A stretch of 42,630 nucleotides of DNA. Origin: Desulfobacteraceae bacterium. GTDB lineage: Bacteria; Desulfobacterota; Desulfobacteria; Desulfobacterales; Desulfobacteraceae. Positions 1 to 7,943 of this stretch are shown piece by piece. The translations under genes and the position numbers were made by a program. The first letter of the stretch is position 1. Every line of letters starts with the position of its first letter. The notes beneath the pieces were generated by a model. The model was not told the DNA's origin and did no database searches. It saw nothing but the letters and a program-made list of their open reading frames with translations. The stretch is from the NCBI GenBank assembly GCA_024226935.1, contig JAAELK010000176.1:1-42630 (forward strand). The letters are read 5' to 3'.

Positions 1-141
1 AGGCAAGAAGCAAAAAGTTGTATTTTTGAATATATTGAAGTATTTTATAATCGTAAAAGGAGGCATTCTTACCTTGGGCTTGAAAGTCCCCAGGGTTTTG
101 AGAACAGATGTATGGTGAAATCATACGAGAACGCAGCATGA
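1..141 (+). CDS. IS3-family transposase OrfB, C-terminal fragment (5' end outside window)
   Basis: Frame 1 is open from the first base to a TGA at 139-141 and has no start codon inside the window. The translation contains [19 protein letters not shown], the hallmark C-terminal block of IS3-family DDE integrase/transposase OrfB proteins (usual form [20 protein letters not shown]). It is followed by SPQGFE and a short basic tail. This is the segment just after the catalytic Glu, so the catalytic triad lies upstream of the window. Whether the full element is intact cannot be seen. The gene normally cuts and joins IS ends, and OrfB is usually made as an OrfAB frameshift fusion. Confidence 0.88.
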   Translation, partial: RQEAKSCIFEYIEVFYNRKRRHSYLGLESPQGFENRCMVKSYENAA

Positions 142-171
142 TTTTGTGTCTACACTTTCAAAGAAGGATCA
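1..171 (+). mobile_element. IS3-family insertion sequence, right end
   Basis: This is the transposase 3' end plus about 30 bp of downstream sequence. The likely right terminal inverted repeat is 146-171: read inward on the minus strand it starts TGATCC and ends AGTGTAGACAC, resembling IS3-group tips (TGA... GGACAC). The left end lies outside the window, so inverted-repeat pairing and target duplication cannot be checked. The insertion lies about 90 bp from the 3' end of the tRNA-Pro gene. Confidence 0.6.
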
Positions 172-215
172 GTCAAAAAAAATGGATAAGCGACACCATG
201 ACCCGACACCAAAAA

Positions 216-248
216 CAAAAAAAGGACTTTCAGAAACTCTGAAAACCC
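216..248 (-). terminator. Intrinsic terminator of tRNA-Pro
   Basis: Read on the minus strand, the arms GGGTTTTCAGA and TCTGAAAGTCC (224-248) pair over 11 positions, with two G-T wobbles and a 3-nt loop. A run of seven T follows (223-217). It begins 12 nt after the tRNA CCA end and fits a rho-independent terminator for a single-gene tRNA transcript. Confidence 0.75.
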
Positions 249-259
249 TTGAGCTGATT

Positions 260-336
260 TGGTCGGGACGGCAAGATTTGAACTTGCGACCACTTGTCCC
301 CCAGACAAGTGCGCTACCAGACTGCGCTACGCCCCG
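260..336 (-). tRNA. tRNA-Pro (anticodon GGG)
   Basis: On the minus strand this folds as a complete 77-nt cloverleaf. The acceptor stem is CGGGGCG/CGTCCCG and the D-arm contains TGGTAGCGCA. The anticodon arm CTTGT-CTGGGGG-ACAAG has GGG at positions 34-36. The T-arm is GCAAG-TTCAAAT-CTTGC. The discriminator is A and the CCA tail is encoded (262-260). The C1-G72 start is typical of bacterial tRNA-Pro. GGG reads CCC and CCU codons. Confidence 0.95.
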
Positions 337-350
337 TACAAAACAAGGCG

Positions 351-379
351 TATCTATCATGTCTATTTCAGGGTGTCAA
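351..379 (-). promoter_or_regulatory. Sigma70-type promoter of tRNA-Pro
   Basis: On the minus strand a perfect -35 TTGACA (379-374) is followed after 17 nt by TAGATA (356-351). A GC-rich stretch (ACGCC) follows, as expected for a stringently controlled stable-RNA promoter. The mature tRNA starts 14 nt further on. Confidence 0.6.
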
Positions 380-584
380 GCAAGAAGTTTTAAAGTTGAG
401 AGTTTTTTAGAAAACAACCCATCACACTCACCTCTATGGAAACGGCCTGATACCCCCATAAACCTGGATGCAGCTGTCTTTCCTTACTTTATTTATTCTA
501 AAAGCACCCAATATTAGGAACAGCACAGCCGAATCGACCAGCATATGACCCTCAATAACTTTAAAAGTCCGAAATAATTTCTTT

Positions 585-1235
585 TTACCGGATTTTTCCG
601 GTACAATAAAAATATGATTTGAAAAAAAACTCTTTTTTTCTTACATCGGTTAATCCCTTTTGCATCAAAGAATATAATTCCATGCTGTTTTTATGACCTT
701 CGTATGTTCCTCCATATTTTTTTGCAAGAAACAGGGTAAAAGGATTTAAACAAGCAAGCCAACCGGGGGCTAATTGCATATCACTGATAATGATATCTCC
801 TTGTTTTTTAACATAGGACAACAGGTTCTGGTATGCTGATATATATTCCGGGATTATTGACATTCCTAAAGTACAAACACCGACATCAAATATTTGATCA
901 AGTTCACCTTGAAATTTCGTGATATCAGCTTCAATCAACTCAATATTTCTCCATTTTTCCCTTTTAGCCTTTCCCTTTGCCTTTGCCTGATTTAACATCT
1001 CAGAGGAAAAATCAACGCCGACAATCTTTCCGTCGGGGCCAACCTTCTTTAAAATATGGGGAAAATCCAAACCGGTTCCACAACAAAATACCAGGACCCT
1101 ATCTCCATTTTTTAAGGAGGAATCCTCAAATGCCAACTTTTTAAACCTTGTAAAGGAAAGCGGCATCAATAGATCAAATTTTTCAGCTACTTTACCTGCA
1201 TAAATTTCCTTAATTTCTTTTGATTCCATGGCCAT
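585..1235 (-). CDS. Class I SAM-dependent methyltransferase (UbiE/Methyltransf_11-like)
   Basis: A 216-aa soluble protein with a Rossmann methyltransferase core. Motif I is VLVFCCGTGLDF (residues 47-58), with Cys-Cys where most relatives have an acidic residue then Gly-Cys. Motif II GKIVGVDFSSEML carries the acidic residue that holds the SAM ribose, and IELIEADITKF is motif III. The pattern matches small-molecule methyltransferases of the UbiE/arsenite/phospholipid groups; the substrate cannot be told. Two in-frame ATGs (1235 and 1229) are possible starts, and an AAGG lies about 10 nt upstream of the first. It lies downstream of a second methyltransferase gene, with a 106-nt gap, so they may or may not be co-transcribed. 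Confidence 0.8.
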   Translation of the reverse strand: MAMESKEIKEIYAGKVAEKFDLLMPLSFTRFKKLAFEDSSLKNGDRVLVFCCGTGLDFPHILKKVGPDGKIVGVDFSSEMLNQAKAKGKAKREKWRNIELIEADITKFQGELDQIFDVGVCTLGMSIIPEYISAYQNLLSYVKKQGDIIISDMQLAPGWLACLNPFTLFLAKKYGGTYEGHKNSMELYSLMQKGLTDVRKKEFFFKSYFYCTGKIR

Positions 1236-1341
1236 TTAAAAAAAACCTTATAATGTTCAAAAGTTTGCAAAACCATAGCCTTAATGTCGAGGGATCAAAA
1301 AAAGGGCTCTCTCTTTTTTTGACCTTGCCGGAAAGCAGGGG

Positions 1342-1986
1342 TTAGGGCCTGATCTCGTAAATAAAATGCCTTCCTGTCAAGGAGTCCTCTTTCATCAACT
1401 GCACCGCAACCGTGTATCCCAATAGTTCGGCGATATCCTTGGGATCATTCTCCTTTCCAGCCATATCGGAAAAAGACATAATGATTGCGCCTGAATCAGA
1501 CAGATATTTTCCGGCCTGGATTAAGAATCTGTTTATAATCTTTTTTCCCCCATCGCTGCCCATGCCAAAGATGGGTTCTCCCATTATCGGATAATATGGC
1601 TGACTGAAAATGATCAGATCAAAATCGATTATCGGGATATTCTCAAACAGATCGCTTGGCCCTATTTTGATATTGGCAATATTGTTTCGCTTTGCATTTT
1701 TAATGGCGCATTTTACGGCCGGCAGATGAATATCTGTAGCCCAGACTTGCGCCGCACCACCCCTGCTGAGGGTAAATGCAATAAAACCCGTGCCGCATCC
1801 AATATCCAGCGCCCTTTCAGGACTATACCCGGCTAATACCTGTGTAAAATACTTTGAGGTATATCCTATATCAGGAGGAAAGACGGATTTGCAAACTTCA
1901 ATACTCAAGCCGCCCATTTCAACCAGATAAGGCTGACGTTCCAACGCTTCCAAAAGCACCTTGTTTCTTTCATCGTAATTTTGCAT
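1342..1986 (-). CDS. Class I methyltransferase of the PrmC/RsmC/TrmN6-like (MTS) group
   Basis: 214 aa. SAM motif I is ALDIGCGTGF (59-68) and the acidic motif II is VWATDIH. The post-beta4 motif reads FSQPYYP (127-133), where N6-adenine and protein-glutamine methyltransferases have (N/D/S)PP(Y/F). The second residue is Gln rather than Pro, so target chemistry is uncertain. The N-terminal region (VEMGGLSIEVCKSVFPP) resembles the substrate-entry segment of MTS-domain enzymes acting on rRNA, tRNA or release factors. The start is supported by a strong Shine-Dalgarno, AAGGAGG, about 7 nt upstream. The reaction is SAM-dependent methylation; the target is unknown. Confidence 0.75.
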   Translation of the reverse strand: MQNYDERNKVLLEALERQPYLVEMGGLSIEVCKSVFPPDIGYTSKYFTQVLAGYSPERALDIGCGTGFIAFTLSRGGAAQVWATDIHLPAVKCAIKNAKRNNIANIKIGPSDLFENIPIIDFDLIIFSQPYYPIMGEPIFGMGSDGGKKIINRFLIQAGKYLSDSGAIIMSFSDMAGKENDPKDIAELLGYTVAVQLMKEDSLTGRHFIYEIRP

Positions 1987-2230
1987 TCGTCACCCTCCTT
2001 TTTATATGAAAGCTTTTTTTAAAAGAACCCATTGCTAAGAAATCTGGACATCCCTATTTCATTTTTTAAAAATTGATTGATTCTTTTCTTAAGTTATAGT
2101 GTTCCATATGAAGAAATGGCAAAATCGACGATTAAAACCGGGAAACAAATTTGAGAAAACAAGAGATAGTATGCACATAAAAAATATCAAACAAATTAAG
2201 ATAAAACAATTAAAAATTAATGCGTAACGA

Positions 2231-2878
2231 TCAGCCCACAGGATTTTCGGGTGATGCAATCCCCTGGAACAATAGCTTGAACAGGTCGTCCACGGATTCT
2301 TCTGAAATACTATAGCCAAAGATCACCGGTGCCATGCAGGCATGTTCGATACCGCCCATGATCATATTCCGGATTCTGGACAAGGCAATGTCATTTCTGA
2401 TCTCCCCGCTTTCCACTCCTTCATTGATAATGGCTGTCATGAAACGGCCATAGGATTTGATCAGCTCATAGGTATCGCTTTCAAAATAACCAGGAAAATT
2501 CCTGACTTCCAGCAGGAGTATTTTGGCAAATACCCGGTTGGCATCGTACATGGTGATATGGCCACGGATGAGAACTCTTAATTTATTGAGTGCACCTTTT
2601 CCCTGTTTAAGCTGCCGGCCGATATCCTGCATGAAATCGACCATATAGTTGTGGAGAAGAAAGTGAAGGGCGCCTCTTTTATCCTTGAAATACCGATAAA
2701 TCAAAGATTCATTGACCTGGGCGGTCCTGGAAATCTGGGCCGCTGTAATGGAGTTGAAATCCTTTTTTTTTAAAAGCTCATTCAAGGCATCGGCCAGCTT
2801 GATCATGCCCGGCGGCAATGAGGTCCGGCCGTTCATGTTGCGGGCAATATTCTGATTAACTATTTTATTAATATCCAT
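2231..2878 (-). CDS. TetR/AcrR-family transcriptional regulator
   Basis: 215 aa. The N-terminal helix-turn-helix ITAAQISRTAQVNESLIYRY (44-63) is typical of TetR proteins; the rest is the helical ligand-binding and dimerisation domain. The start is supported by AAGGA about 9 nt upstream. The gene is divergent from the acyl-CoA beta-oxidation operon starting at 3255, and the 376-nt spacer holds a perfect palindrome at the operon promoter plus a weaker copy 77 nt from this start codon. By analogy with FadR/PsrA/KstR-type TetR regulators, it probably represses the operon and itself and is released by an acyl-CoA or the free acid. The ligand is inference. Confidence 0.88.
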   Translation of the reverse strand: MDINKIVNQNIARNMNGRTSLPPGMIKLADALNELLKKKDFNSITAAQISRTAQVNESLIYRYFKDKRGALHFLLHNYMVDFMQDIGRQLKQGKGALNKLRVLIRGHITMYDANRVFAKILLLEVRNFPGYFESDTYELIKSYGRFMTAIINEGVESGEIRNDIALSRIRNMIMGGIEHACMAPVIFGYSISEESVDDLFKLLFQGIASPENPVG

Positions 2879-2954
2879 TGTTTCATATCCTTTCCGGCAA
2901 ACAACCCGGAAAATAAAGTACAGATAAAATCACCTGTCTGGGTTCATTTTTCCA

Positions 2955-2975
2955 AGAAAGTAACACTTACATAAT
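2955..2975. promoter_or_regulatory. Candidate second (degenerate) TetR operator
   Basis: The arms AGAAAGTAAC and CTTACATAAT around a central A keep the AAGTAA...CTTAC core of the perfect palindrome at 3177-3197 at the same spacing. It lies 77-97 nt upstream of the tetR start, where it could mediate autoregulation. The match is imperfect, so this is a suggestion. Confidence 0.4.
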
Positions 2976-3140
2976 TTATAGTCAACACGGGGTTAGCCTG
3001 ATTTCTTAATTTATAGAGTATAAATGCTTATCTTTGGTTTGCAAAAATATGAGACCGGGGCATCATCAATAATAAACCTGTTATTTTAGTATGTTATTCG
3101 ATAAAGTTTTGGAAAGAATCGATGAATACTATTTTTTTTC

Positions 3141-3172
3141 TTGACATTGCCTTTGGGTTCCTGGTATCGAAT
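3141..3172 (+). promoter_or_regulatory. Putative promoter of the beta-oxidation operon
   Basis: A perfect -35 TTGACA lies at 3141-3146. The -10 is weak: TATCGA at 3165-3170 (18-nt spacer) or TCGAAT at 3167-3172. The palindromic operator begins a few bases further on, so bound repressor would cover the start site. Confidence 0.5.
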
Positions 3173-3176
3173 TCAG

Positions 3177-3197
3177 TGTAAGTAAGTCTTACTTACA
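3177..3197. promoter_or_regulatory. TetR-type operator, perfect 21-bp palindrome
   Basis: The left arm TGTAAGTAAG, a central T and the right arm CTTACTTACA are exact reverse complements. The site sits just after the -10 region of the operon promoter and 58 nt before its first start codon, opposite a divergent tetR gene. Size and symmetry fit a TetR dimer site. Confidence 0.8.
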
Positions 3198-3254
3198 TTC
3201 GATAAAAATCATTTTCAAGGCACCTGAACCTAAATTTACATAAAGGAGACAGGC

Positions 3255-5021
3255 ATGGCGCTCAATTTGGAATCCATCGGAAAAAAAATCGGCCCATATA
3301 CCAGGGAGTATACCTGGAATGATGTGGTCCTGTACGCAATGGGGGTGGGCGCGGGTTTTTCCGACTTGGAGTATTGTTATGAAAAAGACCTCAAGGTGAT
3401 CCCCAGTTTTTCCATTGCTTCCATTGCGGATTTTGAATTCTTATCTTCCATTGCGGTAACCGCCCGGATCAACCTGGCCGGCGTCCTCCACGGGGAGCAA
3501 GAACTCTATTTTCACAATCCCATTCCCAAAGAGGGAACCCTGACCACAGAAGGCAAGATCACCCACATGTATGATAAAGGTGACAAAGGTGCCCTGATTA
3601 TAGCAAAATTTCATACCTTTCACTCAAACGGACAAAAACTTTACACCAGCATTGTCACTATATTTTCCAGACTGAACGGGGGATTTGGCGGGCCTGAAGC
3701 ACCAAAGAGCAAGTTTATATTTCCAGATCGGGAACCTGATTTTATCGTGGAGGGGCATCCCTCTGAGAATCAGCCCCTGCTTTACAGACTTTCCGGCGAC
3801 GTGTTTCAACTCCACGTGGATCCCGATTTTGCCAAGGCCTCGGGGTTTGAAAAACCCATCATGCATGGACTTTGCACCCATGGATATGCCTGTAGGGCCC
3901 TGATTTCAAGCCTTATACCGGGAGCACCTGAAAAGGTAAGGCGGATGACCTGCCGGTTTTCCAAGACCCTGTATCCCGGAGAACCCATTGAAACCTTGAT
4001 CTGGAAGACCGAAGAGGGCAAGGCAGTCTGGAAGACTATTCATAGGGAAACCCGGGAAGAGATCATCACCAACGGGGTCTTTGAATATGGGGACCCTGCA
4101 TCCGAATATATCCGGTTTGACAATAGGGTGGCGGTGGTCACGGGGGCTGGCGCCGGCCTTGGCCGCGCCTATGCCCTGGAACTTGCCCGCAGGGGCGCAA
4201 AGGTTGTGGTCAATGATTATGGCTGCAAAAGGGACGGAACAGGTTCAGGGTCTAACTCCCCTGCCGAAGATGTGGTCAATAAGATAAAAGCCGCCGGGGG
4301 TGAGGCCGTGGCAAATTTTGACAATGTAGCAACCACCGAAGGGGGACAAAGGATTGTCCAGACTGCCCTGGATACATTCGGCACCATCGATATCCTCATT
4401 AACAATGCCGGAATCCTGCGGGACAAAAGCTTTAGCAAAATGTCCACCGACAACTGGCAGGCGGTTCTGGATGTCCATCTGAACGGGGCTTATAATGTCT
4501 CCAAACCAGCATTTCAGATCATGAAGGACAAGGGCTACGGCAGAATCATCCTCACCACCTCTGCAGCAGGGCTTTACGGCAATTTCGGCCAGACCAACTA
4601 TTCAGCTGCCAAACTAGCCCTGACAGGCCTTATGAACTCTTTAAAACTGGAAGGGGCAAAGTATAATATCAAGGTCAACACAATTGCCCCCCTGGCTGCC
4701 TCCAGACTTACAAAAGATATACTGCCCGAGGATCTTTTTGAAAAACTTCAACCCGAATTTGTCTCTCCTATGACCCTGATCCTCAGTTCCGAAGAATGCC
4801 CGGTCACCGGTAATATCTATAATGTGGGCGCAGGCTGCTTTAACCGGGCTGCCGTGGTTACAGGCCCCGGGGCTGTGATCGGTAACGGTATACCGGCTCC
4901 GGAGGAGGTACTCGCGGGCATGGAAAAGATTTCATCCATGGAAGGGGCCAAGCCCTATGACCAGCTCAATGATCTTATAGGCGATGTCATGGCGCAATTT
5001 ACCCCGGACAAGAAATCTTAA
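3255..5021 (+). CDS. Bifunctional enoyl-CoA hydratase 2 / 3-hydroxyacyl-CoA dehydrogenase (MaoC-SDR fusion)
   Basis: 588 aa in two halves. Residues 1-285 are a double hot-dog hydratase 2; the signature SGDVFQLHVDPDFAKASGF gives the catalytic Asp182 and His187 (same D-x4-H spacing as MFE-2), followed by PIMHGLCTHG. Residues 290-588 are a short-chain dehydrogenase with TGAGAGLG (296-303), NNAG (383-386) and the triad Ser436, Tyr449, Lys453. It should hydrate trans-2-enoyl-CoA to 3R-hydroxyacyl-CoA and oxidise that with NAD. The domain order is the reverse of peroxisomal MFE-2 (SDR, hydratase 2, SCP-2). AAAGGAG lies about 8 nt upstream of the ATG. First gene of the operon; its SDR half is a close paralogue of the one in the next gene. 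Confidence 0.88.
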   Translation: MALNLESIGKKIGPYTREYTWNDVVLYAMGVGAGFSDLEYCYEKDLKVIPSFSIASIADFEFLSSIAVTARINLAGVLHGEQELYFHNPIPKEGTLTTEGKITHMYDKGDKGALIIAKFHTFHSNGQKLYTSIVTIFSRLNGGFGGPEAPKSKFIFPDREPDFIVEGHPSENQPLLYRLSGDVFQLHVDPDFAKASGFEKPIMHGLCTHGYACRALISSLIPGAPEKVRRMTCRFSKTLYPGEPIETLIWKTEEGKAVWKTIHRETREEIITNGVFEYGDPASEYIRFDNRVAVVTGAGAGLGRAYALELARRGAKVVVNDYGCKRDGTGSGSNSPAEDVVNKIKAAGGEAVANFDNVATTEGGQRIVQTALDTFGTIDILINNAGILRDKSFSKMSTDNWQAVLDVHLNGAYNVSKPAFQIMKDKGYGRIILTTSAAGLYGNFGQTNYSAAKLALTGLMNSLKLEGAKYNIKVNTIAPLAASRLTKDILPEDLFEKLQPEFVSPMTLILSSEECPVTGNIYNVGAGCFNRAAVVTGPGAVIGNGIPAPEEVLAGMEKISSMEGAKPYDQLNDLIGDVMAQFTPDKKS

Positions 5022-5034
5022 GTACCGAAAACCC

Positions 5035-5160
5035 GTGCTTGGATGAAAACTTGCCCATATGCAAGGCGCAAGAAAGTCTAAAACCGGAGTGTACTATAGT
5101 ACATGAGGATTTTAAACTTTTGCAGCAACGCGACAGATGGGTGAGTTTTCGTTCAAGCAC
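5035..5160. repeat. 126-bp imperfect palindromic element between operon genes
   Basis: The outer arms GTGCTTG (5035-5041) and CAAGCAC (5154-5160) are exact complements. Inside them ATGAAAACTTGCCCAT faces ATGGGTGAGTTTTCGT, and the centre is GTACTATAGTAC (5091-5102). The whole spacer can fold as one long hairpin. A related half-element lies at 14366-14443. It looks like a dispersed REP/MITE-type repeat rather than a terminator, as there is no T-run. It could affect relative expression of the first gene or protect mRNA ends. Confidence 0.8.
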
Positions 5161-5182
5161 TATTTAAGGAGGAAATTCCACA

Positions 5183-7933
5183 ATGATAGGTATTACTTCA
5201 TACGGCGCATATATTCCGCGACTGAGACTGAATAGGTCTTCCATTGTCCAGGCCATGGGCTGGTTTGCACCGGCCATCATGGCCGTGGCTAATGGGGAGC
5301 GTTCTGTGTGCAACTGGGACGAAGACACCCTGACCATGGCAGTTGCCGCGGCCAGGGACTGCCTGACCGGCATGGACAAAAAAGATCTGGACGGCCTTTA
5401 CCTTGCCTCAACCACCCTGCCCTTTGCCGACCGCCAGAACGCAGGAGTGGTGGCAGCAGCCCTGAACCTGAAAGAAAATATCATCTCCACGGATTTTACA
5501 GCATCCCAAAAAGTTTCTACCACGGCCCTGATTACTGCCCTGGAAGCGGTACAGGGCGGGAACCGGAAAAATATAATGGTAGCGGCCACGGACAAAAGAG
5601 ATACAAAGGCGGCCTATTTTTATGAAATGTGGTTTGGTGACGGGGCAGCTGCTTTAAGTGTAGGTGATGAAAATGTCATTGCCGAATACTTAGGGTCCTA
5701 CTCCATCTCGACAGACTTCACAGACCACTACAGAGGTTCCCTCAATGATTTTGATTATTATTGGGAAGAACGGTGGAGCCGGGACGAAGGATATGGCAAG
5801 ATTTTGCCAAAGGTGATCAAAGGGCTCTTTGACAAGCTCCACATCACCATGGACGATGTGGATATCCTGGTTTATCCCTGCTTTTTTGCAGGAGATCATA
5901 AAAAGATCGCAAAAGGTTTAGGGGCAACTCCTGAAAAACTTGTGGACAATCTTCACACAGTCTGCGGGGAAACCGGCACGGCCCACCCCTTTGTGATGCT
6001 GGTATCTGCCCTTGAAAAGGCAAACCCCGGGGATCGCATCCTCATGGCCGGTTACGGCCAGGGCGCCAATGCCCTTTACTTCAAAGTAACAAAGAATATT
6101 AAAAACCTGTCCCCTCGCAAGGGATTTACCGGCCACATAAAAAACAATAAACCCCTGGACAACTACAATAAATATCTCAAATTCCGGGATCTGATGAAAA
6201 CCGAAATGGGCATCAGGGCCGAAACCCCCACCCAGACAGCCATGACCGTGCTGTACCGGAAAAACAAGATGATCCTGGGGCTTATGGGAGGAAAATGCAA
6301 CCGATGCAACACCCCCCAGTTTCCGAAGATGGATATCTGTGTGAATCCTGAATGCGGGGCTGTCTATACCCAGAAAGATTATGAATTTGCCGATATCCCG
6401 GCCCGGATAAAGACCTTTACCGCCGACATGCTCTCGGTGTCCGTGGACCCGCCTGCCATGTACGGCATGGTCCAGTTTGAAGGGGGGGGCAGGTTTAATG
6501 CAGATTTTACAGACTGTACCCAGGATGATATCCGGGTAGGACTGCCCGTAACCCTGGAGTTCAAGCGCAAGGGTGTGGACAGAGACCGGGGCATGGTCAA
6601 TTATTTCTGGAAGGCGGTTCCCGTTCCGGGTGCTGCCAACCTGCCCGCCGATCTGAATTTCAAGGGGCGAACCGCCATTGTGACAGGGGCTGGTGCCGGT
6701 TTAGGCAGGATCTATGCCTTGGAGCTTGCCAAACGGGGGGCCTCGGTTGTAGTCAATGACCTTGGCGGTGCCAGGGATGGCTCTGGTTCCGGATCGTCTG
6801 CCCCGGCCCAACAGGTAGTAAAAGAGATCAAAGCTGCCGGCGGAAAGGCAGTGGCCAATTTTGACAATGTGGCCACAGAAAAGGGCGGCAAAAATATCGT
6901 TAAAACTGCCATGGATACCTTCGGCAGCGTGGATATCCTGATCAACAACGCCGGCATCTTAAGGGACAAGAGTTTTTTAAAAATGGAACCTGAGAACTGG
7001 TCAGCCGTCCTGGATGTCCACCTGAACGGATCCTATCATGTGACCCGCCATGCCTTTCCCATCATGAAAGAGAGGGGATTCGGCAGGATCATCATGACCA
7101 CCTCGGCTGCAGGGCTTTACGGCAACTTCGGCCAGACCAATTATTCAGCTGCCAAGATGGGAATTGTCGGCCTGATGAACACCCTGAAAATCGAAGGGGC
7201 AAAGTACAATATCAAGACCAATACCGTGGCCCCCATAGCCGCCTCAAGACTCACCGAAGATATCCTTCCCCCCAATCTTTTAGAGCAGATGAAGCCTGGG
7301 TTTGTAGCCCCCCTGGTGCTGTATCTATCTTCTGACCTGTGTGGCGAGAACGGGGCGATCCTCAATGCAGGCATGGGATATTATAACAAGGCGGCAGTGG
7401 TCACAGGGCCCACCACCCAGCTTGGTGAAGGCAAGATTCCCCCCACACCCGAGATGATCCTGGAAAACTGGGACAGAATCAACACCCTGGAAGATGCACA
7501 GGAATTCACCGATCTCAATGTAGCCATGGGCGCTATTTTAAACCCGCCCAAGCCCGATACCTGCGACCAGGAAGCATCCACCGGCAGTTCTAAGTCCGGC
7601 GTCACCAGCGATGTTGATATAGAAGAGATTTTCAACCGGATGGGGCAAAATTTTAATCCAAAAGCCGCTTCAGGGGTGGATGTGATTTTCCAGTTCAATA
7701 TTGGCGGCCCAGGCGGCGGGGATTATACCTGTGTGATCAAAAACCAGACTTGTAAAATCCACAAGGAACAGCACGAAAGCCCGGGCTGTACCCTGAAGAT
7801 GGAAGCCCAAAATTTTACACAGATGATGGAAGGTTTATTGCCCCCCATGCAGGCCTATACATCGGGCAAGTTGATTATTGAAGGGGATATCATGAAATCC
7901 CAACTCATCGAAAAGTTGTTTAAGATCAGTTAA
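5183..7933 (+). CDS. Four-domain fusion: HMG-CoA-synthase-like / DUF35 OB-fold / SDR dehydrogenase / SCP-2
   Basis: 916 aa. Residues 1-350 are thiolase-superfamily, HMG-CoA-synthase-like (start GITSYGAYIPR; end GDRILMAGYGQGANALYF). Residues 365-480 are DUF35, with a zinc ribbon (Cys372, 375, 386, 391) and an OB-fold. Residues 492-790 are an SDR with TGAGAGLG, NNAG and triad Ser641, Tyr654, Lys658. Residues 808-916 are an SCP-2 lipid-binding domain. By alignment in the mind with known HMG-CoA synthases, the catalytic Glu, Cys and His fall at Thr77, Gln109 and Tyr231, so the first domain is probably non-condensing. In archaea HMGCS, DUF35 and thiolase form one complex; the thiolase follows here after 10 nt. 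AAGGAGG precedes the ATG. Likely role: 3-hydroxyacyl-CoA oxidation and hand-over to the thiolase. Confidence 0.85.
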   Translation: MIGITSYGAYIPRLRLNRSSIVQAMGWFAPAIMAVANGERSVCNWDEDTLTMAVAAARDCLTGMDKKDLDGLYLASTTLPFADRQNAGVVAAALNLKENIISTDFTASQKVSTTALITALEAVQGGNRKNIMVAATDKRDTKAAYFYEMWFGDGAAALSVGDENVIAEYLGSYSISTDFTDHYRGSLNDFDYYWEERWSRDEGYGKILPKVIKGLFDKLHITMDDVDILVYPCFFAGDHKKIAKGLGATPEKLVDNLHTVCGETGTAHPFVMLVSALEKANPGDRILMAGYGQGANALYFKVTKNIKNLSPRKGFTGHIKNNKPLDNYNKYLKFRDLMKTEMGIRAETPTQTAMTVLYRKNKMILGLMGGKCNRCNTPQFPKMDICVNPECGAVYTQKDYEFADIPARIKTFTADMLSVSVDPPAMYGMVQFEGGGRFNADFTDCTQDDIRVGLPVTLEFKRKGVDRDRGMVNYFWKAVPVPGAANLPADLNFKGRTAIVTGAGAGLGRIYALELAKRGASVVVNDLGGARDGSGSGSSAPAQQVVKEIKAAGGKAVANFDNVATEKGGKNIVKTAMDTFGSVDILINNAGILRDKSFLKMEPENWSAVLDVHLNGSYHVTRHAFPIMKERGFGRIIMTTSAAGLYGNFGQTNYSAAKMGIVGLMNTLKIEGAKYNIKTNTVAPIAASRLTEDILPPNLLEQMKPGFVAPLVLYLSSDLCGENGAILNAGMGYYNKAAVVTGPTTQLGEGKIPPTPEMILENWDRINTLEDAQEFTDLNVAMGAILNPPKPDTCDQEASTGSSKSGVTSDVDIEEIFNRMGQNFNPKAASGVDVIFQFNIGGPGGGDYTCVIKNQTCKIHKEQHESPGCTLKMEAQNFTQMMEGLLPPMQAYTSGKLIIEGDIMKSQLIEKLFKIS

Positions 7934-7943
7934 GGAGACTACC

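Noticed and set aside
146-517. 123-codon plus-strand open frame
   Set aside because: It runs through the IS end, the tRNA-Pro gene in antisense and its terminator, and has no recognisable protein motif.
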